From Corythucha ciliata (taxonomy: Eukaryota > Arthropoda > Insecta > Hemiptera > Tingidae), in contig CM075943.1 of assembly GCA_038030265.1 (NCBI GenBank), positions 24,552,001 through 24,616,000 of the forward strand: a stretch of 64,000 nt of DNA, read 5' to 3'. This document shows positions 36,786 through 48,342 of the stretch, one piece after another. Each line of letters begins with the position of its first letter. Positions within the stretch are counted from its first letter, which is position 1. Made by a program: the position numbers and the translations under genes. The notes under the pieces are model-generated. The model saw nothing but the letters and a program-made list of their open reading frames with translations, did no database searches and was not told where the DNA came from.

Positions 36786-38187
36786 CATACTCCAATTTCG
36801 CTGGTTTTTTTTTTTTTTTTTTTTTTTTATGAAAACCAAATTTTGCACATTACAATCTCTGCCTCACAAAGCAACCAGTATCACTGATTTCGACCACAAA
36901 GACATCACTTTTACTGACATTTCTTCCTCAAATGTCTTGTATTTCGATCCATAAAACCAATTTTGCGGTTTTTTCTCACTAAAAAAAAACAACACATTTT
37001 CGCTTACCTTGATTAATGTTTTTTGAAAAAAAAAAAAAAGTTCTCTGAAGATGCCTTCAGCAAAAGAAGGCGAAAGCTCAGGAAACGAAGAAGTAGAAGA
37101 AGAAAAAAGCCAAACCCCTAAAAACATAACATTAATCAAGTTATATGCTTTAAAAACTGGTAATATTAATAACCCATTTTCTTCATTTTAGCCGTTAAAA
37201 TGTCTCAAAAAACCGTGAAATTACGCATTTTTATTTATTATTTCAATTGCGGCCATCACTGGGCATAGCCTAACCGCGAATTGGTGCGTTCGATCTGTCA
37301 ACTTCAGCCGCAAAAGAACAGTTTTTCCTCAATTTAACCTGTGGATGAACGCTATTTCTCAATTTTAGCCACGACAATTCCATCAATCAACAACAAACGG
37401 TGACAATTTTGCCAATTCGTTTGAGCAATTTTTTCCCCCTTCAAATTGTAGCAGTGAAAATGTCCACATAACCCGCACGTGACCGAATTTCATTAATTTT
37501 GACTTGGACGTTGCATCGCGAAACCAATTTTACCTGCGAACGAACAATTTTCCTTAATTTTAGCCGTGAATATAAGCACTTTTTCAAAAATGTACGCGCT
37601 CTTTCTCAATTGTACCCGCAAACTTGCCATATATATGTATAAAAACGGTAAATTAGCACTTTTTCGCAATGTTTACCGAGATGTTTGTTTGAGAAACTAC
37701 GGTCTGGCGCCTTCTCTCAATTTTACCTGCGTGAATAAGCACCATTTCTCAATTTTAGCCGTAAATTGGCGTTTTCCCCCAATTTTAGCCGCAAGCGAGT
37801 GATTTTTCTCAATTCTACATTGAACGGGCAATTTATTTCGTCAATTTTAGCTGTGTAAAGAGCTCTATAACCCGTGAATTAGCGCATTTTCTTAATTTCG
37901 TCGCGGACTTTGCATCGTGGAAACTGCAAATTGGTATGTTTTCTCAATTTTAACCGCGAATAATGACATTTATTTCTCACGTTTAATGTGAATCAGCGCT
38001 ATTACTCAATTTTAGCCGTGAATGGGTGTTTTTCCTCAGTCTTAGCCGCAAAATGTCCTTTTCTGGATTTCATCCGCTAACATTTTTTCTCAAGACGTGC
38101 CCCCCCCCCCCCACGGCCATCTGTGGACCCTTGTCTAGCTGGCTGCCCACCCTTTGATCACGGGCTGCCTACGCCCCTGAGACTAAT

Positions 38188-40150
38188 CGTTCTTTTGTTC
38201 TTTTAGGCTTAGTTTGACGACCACGAAAAAAGCCACAAGTTCCCATTCGCGTTTTTCTTCGATCGCATGGAGTAGCGGAAGCCACGTGAACAACTATGCC
38301 AAATTTAATAGGTAGGTATGCCTAAATTTTTCGATGACGTACCGGTTTTATCGAAATCAAGGATACATATTGAAAAATGGCAGAGGGGGATTATAAACGC
38401 ACCCATCTGAAGAACGTTTAGCCAAACTGGACGCCTTGCGTTATGAACTTATCTCACAAAATTGTCTATGGATTGTTTAGCGAATATATAAAGAGCAATA
38501 TTTCACGCAACTTCCAATGATAAGCCTTATGAAAATTTCTTCCGTTGGACGCGTTCGGATTCAGCACACCAGTTAACACGGATAGAAACGGACAGAAATA
38601 CAGGTATACAATCTCGTTTGAAAATGAAATGGAAAACTAATGTGAACTACATCAATTTCGACTTTGGATGCATACCACACTGAAAAAAAGCTTGAAATCG
38701 GAGGTTTTTGCAGTTTTTTCTATTTATAGGCTGCAGCGTCTCTTGTTATGGTTTGTATTTCCGATTAAGGACTTCTAAAAACATAATAAATGAGCGGAAA
38801 CCATGTTTTAAAACCTTTTACAAGAGATGGCGTGGTGAAAACGCCCCAAAAACACGATAGTTAAAAATCCACTCAAATTTCGCCGTGTTGCCGGGGTTGT
38901 AACGTTGGGCAGAGTTAAAAATCAGACTCAGCACACCTAAAAACATTAAAATCAGTCATCAAACTTAGTCCCGGAGTTTTTTCCTGTAACTACCCCGTTT
39001 GGTAACCTGCTTCCTTGACTACAACTTGCTTTAAAAACACCACTCGACATCCCAGAGTTCAATATTTGGAAGCAGAAACGGCGCTCTGTGATTCTGCTTG
39101 ATGTGAAAATCCCAGAAGTCAGAAAAGCGTCAGGTTTGAGGGTATGACATTGTTTGACGACTTTATGACAAGGTGAGGCTAGAAAATTGGCATTGCAGGG
39201 AAGGGGTAGCCTTACTTTTATGAGAGAATTGACAAATAAGCTTCTTAACCACCGCTTGTCCTCAGCTAATCGTCGTGATATTCTCTTTATCTTTCTTTAA
39301 AAATCAACTTTCCTGAAATCCTGGAGGAGGGGGTAGTTTCCCCCATTACCCCCCCCCCACCATATTGGATCAGCCTCAGCGACGAGTTCTTCGAACGCTA
39401 AAAACAATTGGTTCGTGCGGGGGTTAATCAGTATTAAACTTATTTTATTCTTATTCTGCGAGTTCTGTTTTTTAGGCAAAAAACAAAAAATGAAACAACT
39501 CCCGAATACGGTAGATTCCCGCCCGGCCCGGAAAACGATCCTCACGTATTTTTCAGCCCACAAAACTCAAAAGACATGAAAGGAAAAAAAACAAAAAAAA
39601 AAACACATACTTTCTGTAACCTTGAGGGAGTTGTTGGACAAGTAGGAAGTAGGGTAGCTAGGATTGGTAACTCAAACGAACTTTAGAGAGCGGTACGATC
39701 GTTTCAAAATGTCGTCTGAAAGGCATATAAACAGAAGATAAGACAATAGTTTGGCATGGTAATTTAGCTCAGTTCTCAATGTATGTAATTAATTTATAGA
39801 TTAAACGACTGCTGGCGGGCGAGGAAGTGGACCACAATTATTCACGCTTAGAGGGAGCCCCCAAAAACCCACTTCGTGTGTTGTGTCTCTCAATGTCCAA
39901 CTAACGAGCGGACTCCCAATGTTTCTTTCCATTGTATACCCCCTGAAAAAATTATGGCAAAACCAGCGAAAATAAAATTGAGGATCGGGAAAGAAGTGTC
40001 GAAATTCGTGCGGGTTTCCTCCGAACATTTCCAACTTGCTTAATTAGAAGTAAATCAATGTGTCTTTGCAATAACAAGAAACGCGTTTCCCTATCTTCAG
40101 AAGAGTATTTATTCTAAGAAGCCTTCGCTAGAAAAGGGGACAGTTTCTGC
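38188..40150. other. Intergenic, no feature
   Basis: No gene supported. About 38510-38565 resembles 45540-45605 (GGCTTATGAAAATTTCTTCC), a dispersed repeat. C-run near 39348. Confidence 0.4.
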
Positions 40151-40156
40151 TTCCAC

Positions 40157-40400
40157 GGGCGTAGGTATACAAATTATATACGTTGCTCGCTGAAATTCGA
40201 AGTCGGTGAAATTTGGTTCTGTAAGAGCCAAATAGTCCGCAAAATTTGGGCTTTGCAATGGTAAAATCCGTTTATTTTTTTGAAGGAGCGAAATCAGATA
40301 AATTGCTCTTTACAAATGAGCAAACACCCTGGATATTTCCTTCAAAAGGGCGAAATAATCCATAAAGTTGGCATCATGCACTTTCTTGTCTTTCGTGCTC
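40157..40400. repeat. Type A degenerate array, possible hAT remnant
   Basis: CACGGGCGTAG at about 40157 resembles the hAT left terminus and is followed by type A units (GGTGAAATTTGG, CCGCAAAATTTGGG). No right end is seen. Confidence 0.45.
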
Positions 40401-42178
40401 CATGTTCCTAAAAATGGCTCGCACAACTGTAATGTACTTATGTACAATAAAGTTGAAAGAAAAACTTCCTGACGTGCCTATGTGCACGTGCATTTTTTAA
40501 TTGCGCCTGTCACTATCACAATGAATTTTTTGTATTCGAAAATGAGGTTGGCTTTCCAAGACAAACGTTGGAAGGCATTGGGCGAAAAATTCAAGGGAAT
40601 TGTCATCTTCTCCGACAACGCCACACTCAACATGTTTCGTTTTGAGAACAACAGATCCCTTAATCAATGGTCGCTGGAAATCGCATATCCAGCGGATAAT
40701 CACAGGCAGATTAACAATATCCAAGCCCATCTGAAATAAATCATTTCGTGTAGTGGATAATAGAGTATGGAAACGAGTAATACTCGGTAAATCGCACTTA
40801 TTCTGGAAGTACTAAGAAATGGCTGTTGGAGTAGTTAACAAGATTAAGAAATTATAGGTTTTAACAATTATGAACGGTCATACGCTTATTCAGTGAGTAA
40901 TTCTTACATTAATTAAAAAAATAAAAAAATCATCTTACCATATTATCGCGCACAGTATGTCCTTTTAAGCCAAACAATCACGACATTCTGAATGATTTAT
41001 CATGTCTTATATGCTTCCTGGAGCTTTTCACTGGTAACACTAGATGTCAGCCACTCCGATTTGTGTCCCCAATAGTGAAGTTAGAGGGGGGTTGGTAGCA
41101 TCTCGAGTCCAACGAATAATTGTATAGAATCCACCTTTTCAAACTAGCCGCAGCACAGCGCCACGAGGTGGAATCCTCATTTCAACGAAAATAAAATTGC
41201 TATTAATTAGGAATAAGTTCTTAAAACAATACGAAAGTGTTGATGAATACGTTTTAAAAAATTGTGACTGTATTCTCAACCTATTTCCTCAAATATTTAC
41301 GGTGAGAATAAACATTTTTATCGAGGCCACGATTTTTAAAAAATGAAAATTTAAAAAAAAAATTGAAATTTGAAAAAAGTGAATCCATAGTGACAATTTG
41401 GCAACCTCAAAGATTCGCGAAAAAATAATAAAAAAAAGTATATTGCATTTTTGTCCAAGAAAACGTGTACCGAAGCTTTCGTTGCGGGGGGAACCCCCCC
41501 TCAGAATTTTTTTCCCAAAAAGTGAATCCATACTGACAATTTAATTGGTTAGAAATAGCTATGTGCCAATTTTCATGAAATATCTCGGTTTCACCACAAA
41601 GAAATCGGGTACCGAAGTTGAGGAAGCACCGTCAACAGCCTCAAGTTCCATTTTACGTAAATTTCGGAATTTGTTCAAAATCCTTTTCTTGGCTGTTGCT
41701 TCGACTTGTTGACCATAAACTTTTTTTTTTAACCATACAGCCATGGTGTTTTTTAAAGAATGCATTTCGGGCCCATTCCCGGTGCCCCTCATCAGCAATA
41801 CCGCTTCACCTCTAAGGCCAAACACCTTGGCCTTTTAATGCCTAATTAATCGCCAATTAATTAAACTAATGCTCAAGAGTAATTTTGAAAGGGACACGTT
41901 TAAGAAGTTTATCTGATCCATCGAAAGTCGATAGGCGGAGATTTAGTATGAACAAGTGGTAATTGACTTTCATTGAAAAAATAAAAATTCCTGTTTCGCG
42001 AAACTTTGAGGAGCTGCCGAGGACACAGAAACAGTTATTTTTTGACGAAAATAGATAGTCCTGGCAGGAAAGAGTGTACTCTTCCCAAATCCATCGTCAA
42101 AATTTGTAGAATGTCAGCTGGGAATTTATTAACAGCTTGAATGCCATAAAAATTTTAACCCACTATGTTAACAAGTGA
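40401..42178. other. Intergenic; MITE-like fragment at 41744-41830
   Basis: No gene supported. An 85-codon open frame at 40482-40739 has no features I recognise. 41744-41830 is a partial copy of the inverted repeat at 6731-6865. Confidence 0.4.
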
Positions 42179-44203
42179 TTAAGTCACTGCATACATTTCT
42201 TTGCTGCTTGATTTGCTGTTATGATACCAAAATATGTCCATGTTCAGGCTATTTATAACACGGCAGGCTCTAAACAGTGGCGAGTTAAACTTATAATTAG
42301 TACCACAGAGTGGCAGGTAGAACGTATCATGGTTTCGACTGGACCTAGTAGGTACATGAAAGTTTAGTTTTGAAAGTAATTCGGTGCTATCGATAAGCCC
42401 ATTAAGCAATTTAAAAATAACCAGAACATCACATATCACACGTCGTTTTTGAAGGGACTCAATGTTTGCCACTGTTCGCAGCGTGTCATAAGATACGTCC
42501 TGCGCCACCACCGGAATGTGGATTTTATAAGCCATATAGCGCAGCATTTTATTTTGCACTCTTTCCAACTTATCAATATACACTTGATAACTGGGCGACC
42601 AGATTATACTATTGTATTCTATCACAGTTCTGACTAGATAAAAGTACAGTAATTTTATAGAAGAAACGTCTGCAAAACCTTTCGTGTTTCTCTTTATGAA
42701 ACCACACAATTTTAATGCTTTGTTCGTTATGTTCTCTATATGAATCTTAAAGGAGAGACGCGTATCAAAAGTAATACCTAGATCTTTTACAGAGTTTAGT
42801 GACTGAATATGGCGTTCTTTAATTTTGTAAGAGTACAATATCAGTTTTTTTCCTATAAAAGCGCATAACATAACATTTATTAATATTTAAGTTTAACATG
42901 TTTAGGTCACACCATTTGACTAGAGAGTTAATGTCATTTTGCAAATTATCACAGTCAGTTTCAGAATTCACAACACTATACAATTTCAAATCATCCGCAA
43001 ACAATTTGCATCTGCAGGAGGCAAATATGTCGGGTAAGTCGTTTACAAAAATGTTGAAGAACGCAGGAGACAAGTGGCCCCCTTGAGGGACTCCTGAAGG
43101 GATACTGATTGGTCTCGACATAGTATTTCCAATCAACACCAGTTGGGTCCGGTTTATTAAATAATCTGATAGCCATCTCAAAAGACTACCGCTGAATCCG
43201 AATCTTTCTAACTTATGGCATAACAAAATGTGATTCACCTTATCAAATGCTTTACAGAAATCTGTATAAATAACGTCCACCTGGCATTTATTGTCGAACG
43301 CATCCAGGATGTCCGACTGGAACGATAATAAATTAGTTAAGGTTGATTTTTTGCCATAAACCCGTGCTGGTGATCCGTGATAAATTTATCAATTAGAGGT
43401 GTTAATTTATCAGAAATAAGCTTTTCAAAAACTTTAGGTACAACCGACATTCTACAAATAGGTCTATAGTTGTTTACAATATCTTTATCACCGCTCTTGT
43501 ACAAAGGCAACACAAACGAGGTTTTCCATTTTTCCGGATATACTCCCGACTCAAGAGATTTATTGTACAGTATAAAAATGGGCTCGACAAGGACAAAGCA
43601 ACATTTCTTCAACATAATCTCCGGGATTTCATCGGGTCCTTTATTTTTCCCACCCTTTAGGGATAATAGGGCATCAAGAATATCCCCTTTTGACAATGCC
43701 ATAGAGCATAACGATAAAGACTTTGTTAAATTTGAAGTAATAATCAAAGGAGCCTCATCTTTTGAATAGACCGACCCAAAGTGGTCAGCAAAATAATCAG
43801 CAATATCTTGCGGACGATTACTAGTAGCCCCATTGAACTTCATTTCAGAAGGCATTGGGTTCGATTTTCGTTTACCTTGGATAAATGACCAAAACTGAAT
43901 TTGAAAAATGGCTGATTTCAGGGGCCTTATTCACTAACTTTTTTCAACATTGCTTTTTTCAAAAATCATATGTTTCCGTTCAGTTTTCTTAATTTCATGA
44001 ATGAGATTTTAATGTTTCCGCCCCTGATCCCTGCTAAAATATGGCGGGAATTTTGGAGTAGCATATTTTTTTAATGGTACACATAAATCGAACAAAGCAA
44101 GTACATGGTCGTAGAACACATCAACCGCCTTACTTACATCAAAAGCACCAAGCAGGTTAGCCCAATCAATAGAAGATTTCCACTCATGCGCTCTCCAGTC
44201 CTA
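42179..44203 (-). mobile_element. Jockey-like LINE, reverse transcriptase pseudogene
   Basis: Non-LTR retrotransposon remnant read from high to low coordinates. Pre-RT linker at about 44050-44200 (EWKSSIDWANLL, FPP) is separated by a half-MITE insertion (about 43917-44015) from FWSFIQGKRKSNP at about 43880. RT motifs follow: KGPDEIP, VLPLYKSGDKDIVNNYRPI, DFCKAFDKV, PSGVPQGGHLSP and the catalytic FADD (KLFADDLKLY, about 43000). The thumb has NSVKDLGITFD. Two frameshifts lie in A-runs near 43350 and 42855. Endonuclease and ORF1 are not seen. Inactive as read. Confidence 0.85.
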
Positions 44204-44332
44204 CTTCAACAGTTTTGCAACCCGCTTAGGCCAGGTTATGGGTTACTCTTGTCTTGTGCTGTGTAAAGTGAACTTATTTTCCTCTCATTCCCGTCAAACT
44301 AAAACCACATTTGCAGTTATTCAATTCTGGTT

Positions 44333-44800
44333 TTATTCTTCAGCCTCCGTCTCACGAAACGTTCCGATGAAAACTCGTCGTTCCGGGGGCACCTTAACAT
44401 GAAGTCCCATCATAGTTGCGCATTTATCAAACTCCTTCACATGTACTTTCTCTTCCCTTTTTCCTCAATTTGAGACGTTTTCAGTAAAGTGCCGGTAAGG
44501 TTGAGGGAAAGGGATAAATTTAGTAGCTGGGTCAAAACCAGGTCGACCCGGAATGGAAGAACGTACAGTCACCGAAGCAGCAAGTATCGCATTTTGGGTC
44601 CTCCTAATTTGCGGACCAACATAACGAATTCTGCGGACCAGCCCATAACTCTCCGTAAAGCGTTCCGATTGGGCTGATTTTCGGTAATTATAATTTACTC
44701 CGGTGGCAGTACAAGCCATCAAAATTTGATGATGATCGGGTAATTGGCTGACCCCCCTCTCACCGCACCGCACGGAGTTGAATTCTGCGGACCAGCCCAT
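44333..44800 (-). pseudogene. Unrecognised ORF remnant with in-frame TGA
   Basis: An open frame on the minus strand reads through RRTQNAILAASVTV and GRPGFDPATKFIPFPQPYR, meets TGA near 44465, and continues in the same frame as EEKVHVKEFDKCATMMGLH to TAA at 44333-44335. The composition looks like real protein, but I recognise no family. Its upstream end runs into the 154-bp tandem repeat. It may be a piece of a transposon protein. Confidence 0.35.
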
Positions 44801-45113
44801 AACTCTCCGTAAAGCGTTCTGACTGGGCTGATTTTCAGTAATTATACTTTACTCCGGTGGCAGTACAAGCCAACAAAATTTGATGATGATCGGGTAATTG
44901 GCTGACCCCCCTCTCCCCACACCACACGGAGTTGAATTCTGCGGACCAGCCCATATCACTCCGTAAAGCGTTCCGATTGGGCTGATTTTCGGTAATTATA
45001 ATTTACTCCGGTGGCAGTACAAGCCATCAAAATTTGATGATGATCGGGTAATTGGCTGACCCCCCTCTCCCCACACCACACGGAGTTGTATTCTGCGGAC
45101 CAGCCCATAACTC
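44631..45113. repeat. 154-bp tandem repeat, three units plus 21 bp
   Basis: Units start CTGCGGACCAGCCCATA at 44631, 44785 and 44939, with a partial fourth at 45093-45113; the period is exactly 154 bp. Units differ by only a few bases, so the amplification is recent. Confidence 0.92.
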
Positions 45114-45243
45114 GTTTATCGACGATAACATTTTCACAACATCAGCAACCCCTGAGAAGAGTAGGTCACATTTATTCGATATTTCCAGGTTGGTTTGAAT
45201 GACATCCCTTATTAGATTGACACTTTGACTGTTTAGTACTTAC

Positions 45244-45345
45244 ATCATGTAGAAGTCCATCCGGTCCGTCCCCAGCCCGAATCATGATACCGAGCTTATC
45301 ATCACAAGCGGAACAAAACCACTTACACCCCTTCAAATGATCCAT
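45244..45345 (-). CDS. Possible exon with CxxC zinc-binding motif
   Basis: A 34-codon open segment starts at an ATG and ends at a GTAAGT donor. It contains GCKWFCSACDDKLG, a short CxxC-type zinc motif like those before or within gag-like ORF1 proteins of LINEs. It could be part of a transposon gene. Weak evidence. Confidence 0.25.
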
Positions 45346-45409
45346 CGTATTCCTTTCTTGCTTGGAAAGTGCCGCATTTTGTCCAGGAAAATGATGTTAT
45401 CCTAAAAAG

Positions 45410-46293
45410 ATGCTAGAAAATCATATCTCGAAGGGGTTTGATTTTCGGACCAAGGTTATGGGGTGGTTTCGATCGCAAACGAGGTCTAATTTTACCCAAT
45501 TTTTTTCTTTACACTTAAACCCTTCCACACTGTATAATGAACACTATTTCACGCAACTTCCAGCCTCCTTTGAGAAGGCTTATGAAAATTTCTTCCGTTG
45601 GACGCGAGCGTTTCATAACAAAAAAAAAGTGTGCTCTTTTAGGGTTTGTCACCAAAATTACCCTAAATGCAGCTGGAAGGAGAGATTTTTCAGTTGTACT
45701 GAAAAATATGAGACTGTGTCAAAAAATAGTGAATAAATTAGGTACTACCTATACTACTAGATAGCTTAAAAGCGTCTGGGAGTCTTAAAATGACTCGCTT
45801 TGTGTGCACACGCACCCACACTCTCAAGAAACTTCGGACGAGAAACTGGGTTTCCCACACACATTTTTTAGGGTTCATATCTCAGGAGCAATGGTCGTAC
45901 GGAGCTTTAATTATGCTTGAATTGTCTCAAATGTAATATACTTCAAGAATGCTAACGAGCGTCATCATCGAAAAGTCCATAGTTCAGAGATATAAGCGAT
46001 TGAGTGCAAAAAGTCCAAAAATTTCGACGAGGTTTTGTGTGATTTTCGACGTGAAACTGGCCGATTTTTTGTTGGCAAAGTTCAGATTCGAATTCAGCAC
46101 CCCCAAAAACATATTAATCCGTTGAGAAAAAAACTTCTATGCATTTGTCCTGAAACAGGCTTTCCAGAGCCCCAAATTGACTGGATTAAATTTAAAGTTT
46201 CTTCACCTGACTCGAAAAAGTGCCGTCTGGGAAAAATGTAATTCAATCGTAAACTTACACGGAACAGGGGATTAATACGTGGTTGGTTATGTT
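45410..46293. other. Intergenic, dispersed repeat pieces
   Basis: No gene supported. Two stretches match sequence near 38520-38565 and 33330-33370. Otherwise featureless. Confidence 0.4.
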
Positions 46294-47529
46294 TCAGGAA
46301 TATTTCGTTAAATCCATATTTTTCACGAAATCAATCACTTCGGCGCTTCTGTCGCTCAGCGGTTTGACCAACGCTAGCCTGGTGTAAAATTCTGCTAAAT
46401 ACCGTATTTTTTCCACGAGGTCCTTTTTCATCAGCTGCGACCTGAGAACGAAATAAAAGTGTTCAAAATTGGTATTGACGTGTTGTCCCTGATGGGTTGT
46501 TGATGGTAGGGGGATACCTATCATCGGTCTCTACAGTGGCACGATTTTCTCTCGCTTCGACGAGTCGCTCCTGAAAACCGGCAAGCTTTTCTTTCCACGC
46601 ATTGTTACTAGACAGCAATGCTTCAAATAACTTTCTGTTCTTATTCAGAGCGCCTTTTTCGTAATAGCAGTTGTCCACAAATTGTTTGCTGACGAGACTT
46701 CGGGCCCTGAAAACAGTTTAAACGTCAGTGTAATTCTGAGAACTGAGACTGTGGATACTGTTATCACTTTTGCCGTAATTCAGTCCCATACGGATTTGAC
46801 TGAGGGTTTTTCTTTGTGATCACGTCGAAGAAATAGGAAAATTCTATGTAACGATTCCAGTTTTTCAACACTTGCTGGAAACTTAATTTTAATGCCATTT
46901 CGCTGTAGTAGGTGCGCTCCTCTAATGAACATAAACATGAAATCGTGTGAAAAATGAGCACGCACTTCATTTTTCCTCTCACCTGGTGCTTCCGGACTGT
47001 TGTTGTTACGTACAGATTTGAGCAAAGCAGTTCGACCGAGGAGCAAGTTGATCCGTTTTTCATTTTCTAACGGGCTCCTGTTTAATTCGTGGCTGAAAGC
47101 TTGAATCTGAGGATCGCCATGTGAATAGCTTTCAACTTGCAAGGTCTCATCGTCTTTCTGAAAATTGAAAAAATACAGTAGCAAGAGCGACGAGTTGGAT
47201 CCAATTTTTCTCTAATGAAACTCCGTTTTTATCTTGAAGTACTTGTTTAAAACTTACATCCATTTGTCCCACGGTACTCAAATTAGGATACCAAAACCAA
47301 CTGAAAGAAGTCAGCACTATTGAAAAAGTTTAACATTTGGTTTCGGGCTTCTCACTGACTATTCAAACGGATTTCGGTTGCTATCTAATGTTATCACTTT
47401 TGTTGTTTTGGCGGTTGATAAAGTTTTTGCGGCCGTGATTTTTTCTACCGTCAACCAAATAGGACGATAACAAAGTCCACTCATGAGCAATAAGCAACCC
47501 ACCTGCCTGTTATTCTCTATTCTGGGCAT
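46294..47529 (-). CDS. Unrecognised six-exon gene, ~292 aa, helical/charged
   Basis: Exons (read downwards) are 47360-47529, 47258-47300, 46983-47157, 46768-46921, 46518-46706 and 46294-46441. All use GT-AG introns with matching phases, giving one open frame of 292 residues ending NMDLTKYS. I chose the ATG at 47529 (context ACACAATGC); a second in-frame ATG at 47484 would give 277 residues. Visible blocks are CYRPIWLTVEKI, EYWFWYPNLSTVGQMDKDDE, EKRINLLLGRTALLKS, a Lys/Glu-rich helical middle (NNAWKEKLAGFQERLVEARE) and ALVKPLSDRSAEVIDFVKN. There is no signal peptide or membrane segment. I do not recognise the family; a cytosolic coiled-coil or complex subunit is plausible but unproven. A 366-bp MITE lies 22 bp upstream of the chosen ATG. 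MOXD1-like gene is the upstream neighbour, on the same strand. Confidence 0.7.
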
Positions 47530-47550
47530 TGTGTTTCTGTTTATCGAGTA

Positions 47551-47916
47551 CAGTGGAACCCCGTTATACCGACTTTGGTGGGACCGAGCACTAGGTCGGT
47601 CCCTCGAAAAGGTCGGATTAAGCGGAGCACCCATTATCTTCCCTCAAGTTTTTAATTCAGAAGGAAAACTCCTAAGCCGGCTACTAGTAAGGGAGCAAAA
47701 AATGCATCAGCAAAAATACGGCTTTTGGCGGAGAAATAACTACACCGACAGAAATTAGCAAGCAAAATTTTGTTTTCTTCTTTGCTAGGGAAGGTCGGAT
47801 TAAGCGAGGAAAGGCCGAGCGATAGGTCGTTTTAACGAGGGTGTTTCTGACCAAAAAGCAGGTCGGATTATGCGGAGAGTCGGAATAACGGGGGTCGTTA
47901 TAACGGGGTTCCACTG
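47551..47916. mobile_element. Tc1/mariner-pogo-like MITE with TA duplication
   Basis: 366-bp element starting CAGTGGAACCCCGTTATA and ending with its inverse, flanked by TA on both sides. The TA target and CAGTGGAACCCCGTTATA-type ends suggest a pogo/Tigger-like origin. It has inverted internal GGTCGGATTAAGCGG blocks and no transposase. It lies directly upstream of the six-exon gene. Confidence 0.85.
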
Positions 47917-48342
47917 TAATTGGTTATTGACAAAAAAGTTTGACTAATGGTCAAATTATGTTCGAAACTTCCAAGACAGCGAGGATGAAGGGTGGGATTT
48001 TCGTTCGTTCGACGCCCGATGGCTACATATTAATTTAATTCATTTTTCCGTTGGCGATGTTATGCGCGATGAATGAGTACAGAAGAATCTTCTGAGTATT
48101 CATTGTTATTGATCTAGTTTTGCACTAGTAATGGCGCATAAAATGTTATTATTAAATAAAAGTTTAATATTAAATACCTACCTACTTTACAAAACAATAC
48201 ACGTTAAATCACAGCCAAATTAAGTACAGTAAATACATTAAAAACATAGCGTTGACAGAGAAAATCTTTGGTCCGTAAAAATAAGAAAACGCACATTTAG
48301 TATACAAGTACACGTTTTCATGTTCAGGCTTCGGGAAACTTC

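Larger units (their letters stand above)
33790..38179. mobile_element. Non-autonomous hAT element 1, split by a Ginger insertion
   Basis: Left terminus CATGGGCGTAGCCAG, right terminus CTGCCTACGCCCCTG, flanked by AGACTAAT on both sides (exact 8-bp duplication). Without the 2800-bp Ginger and its 4-bp duplication the element is about 1.6 kb, similar to element 2. Type A units flank the insertion (33830-33985 and 36786-37010); type B units fill 37150-38100. No hAT transposase. Confidence 0.85.

Noticed and set aside
24230..38100. Possible CRISPR-like or regular repeat-spacer array
   Set aside because: Units are diverged, unequal in length and have no unique spacers; they lie inside hAT elements of an animal genome.
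40482..40739. 85-codon open frame as a gene
   Set aside because: No recognisable domain, splice context or conservation cue; length is within chance for this window.
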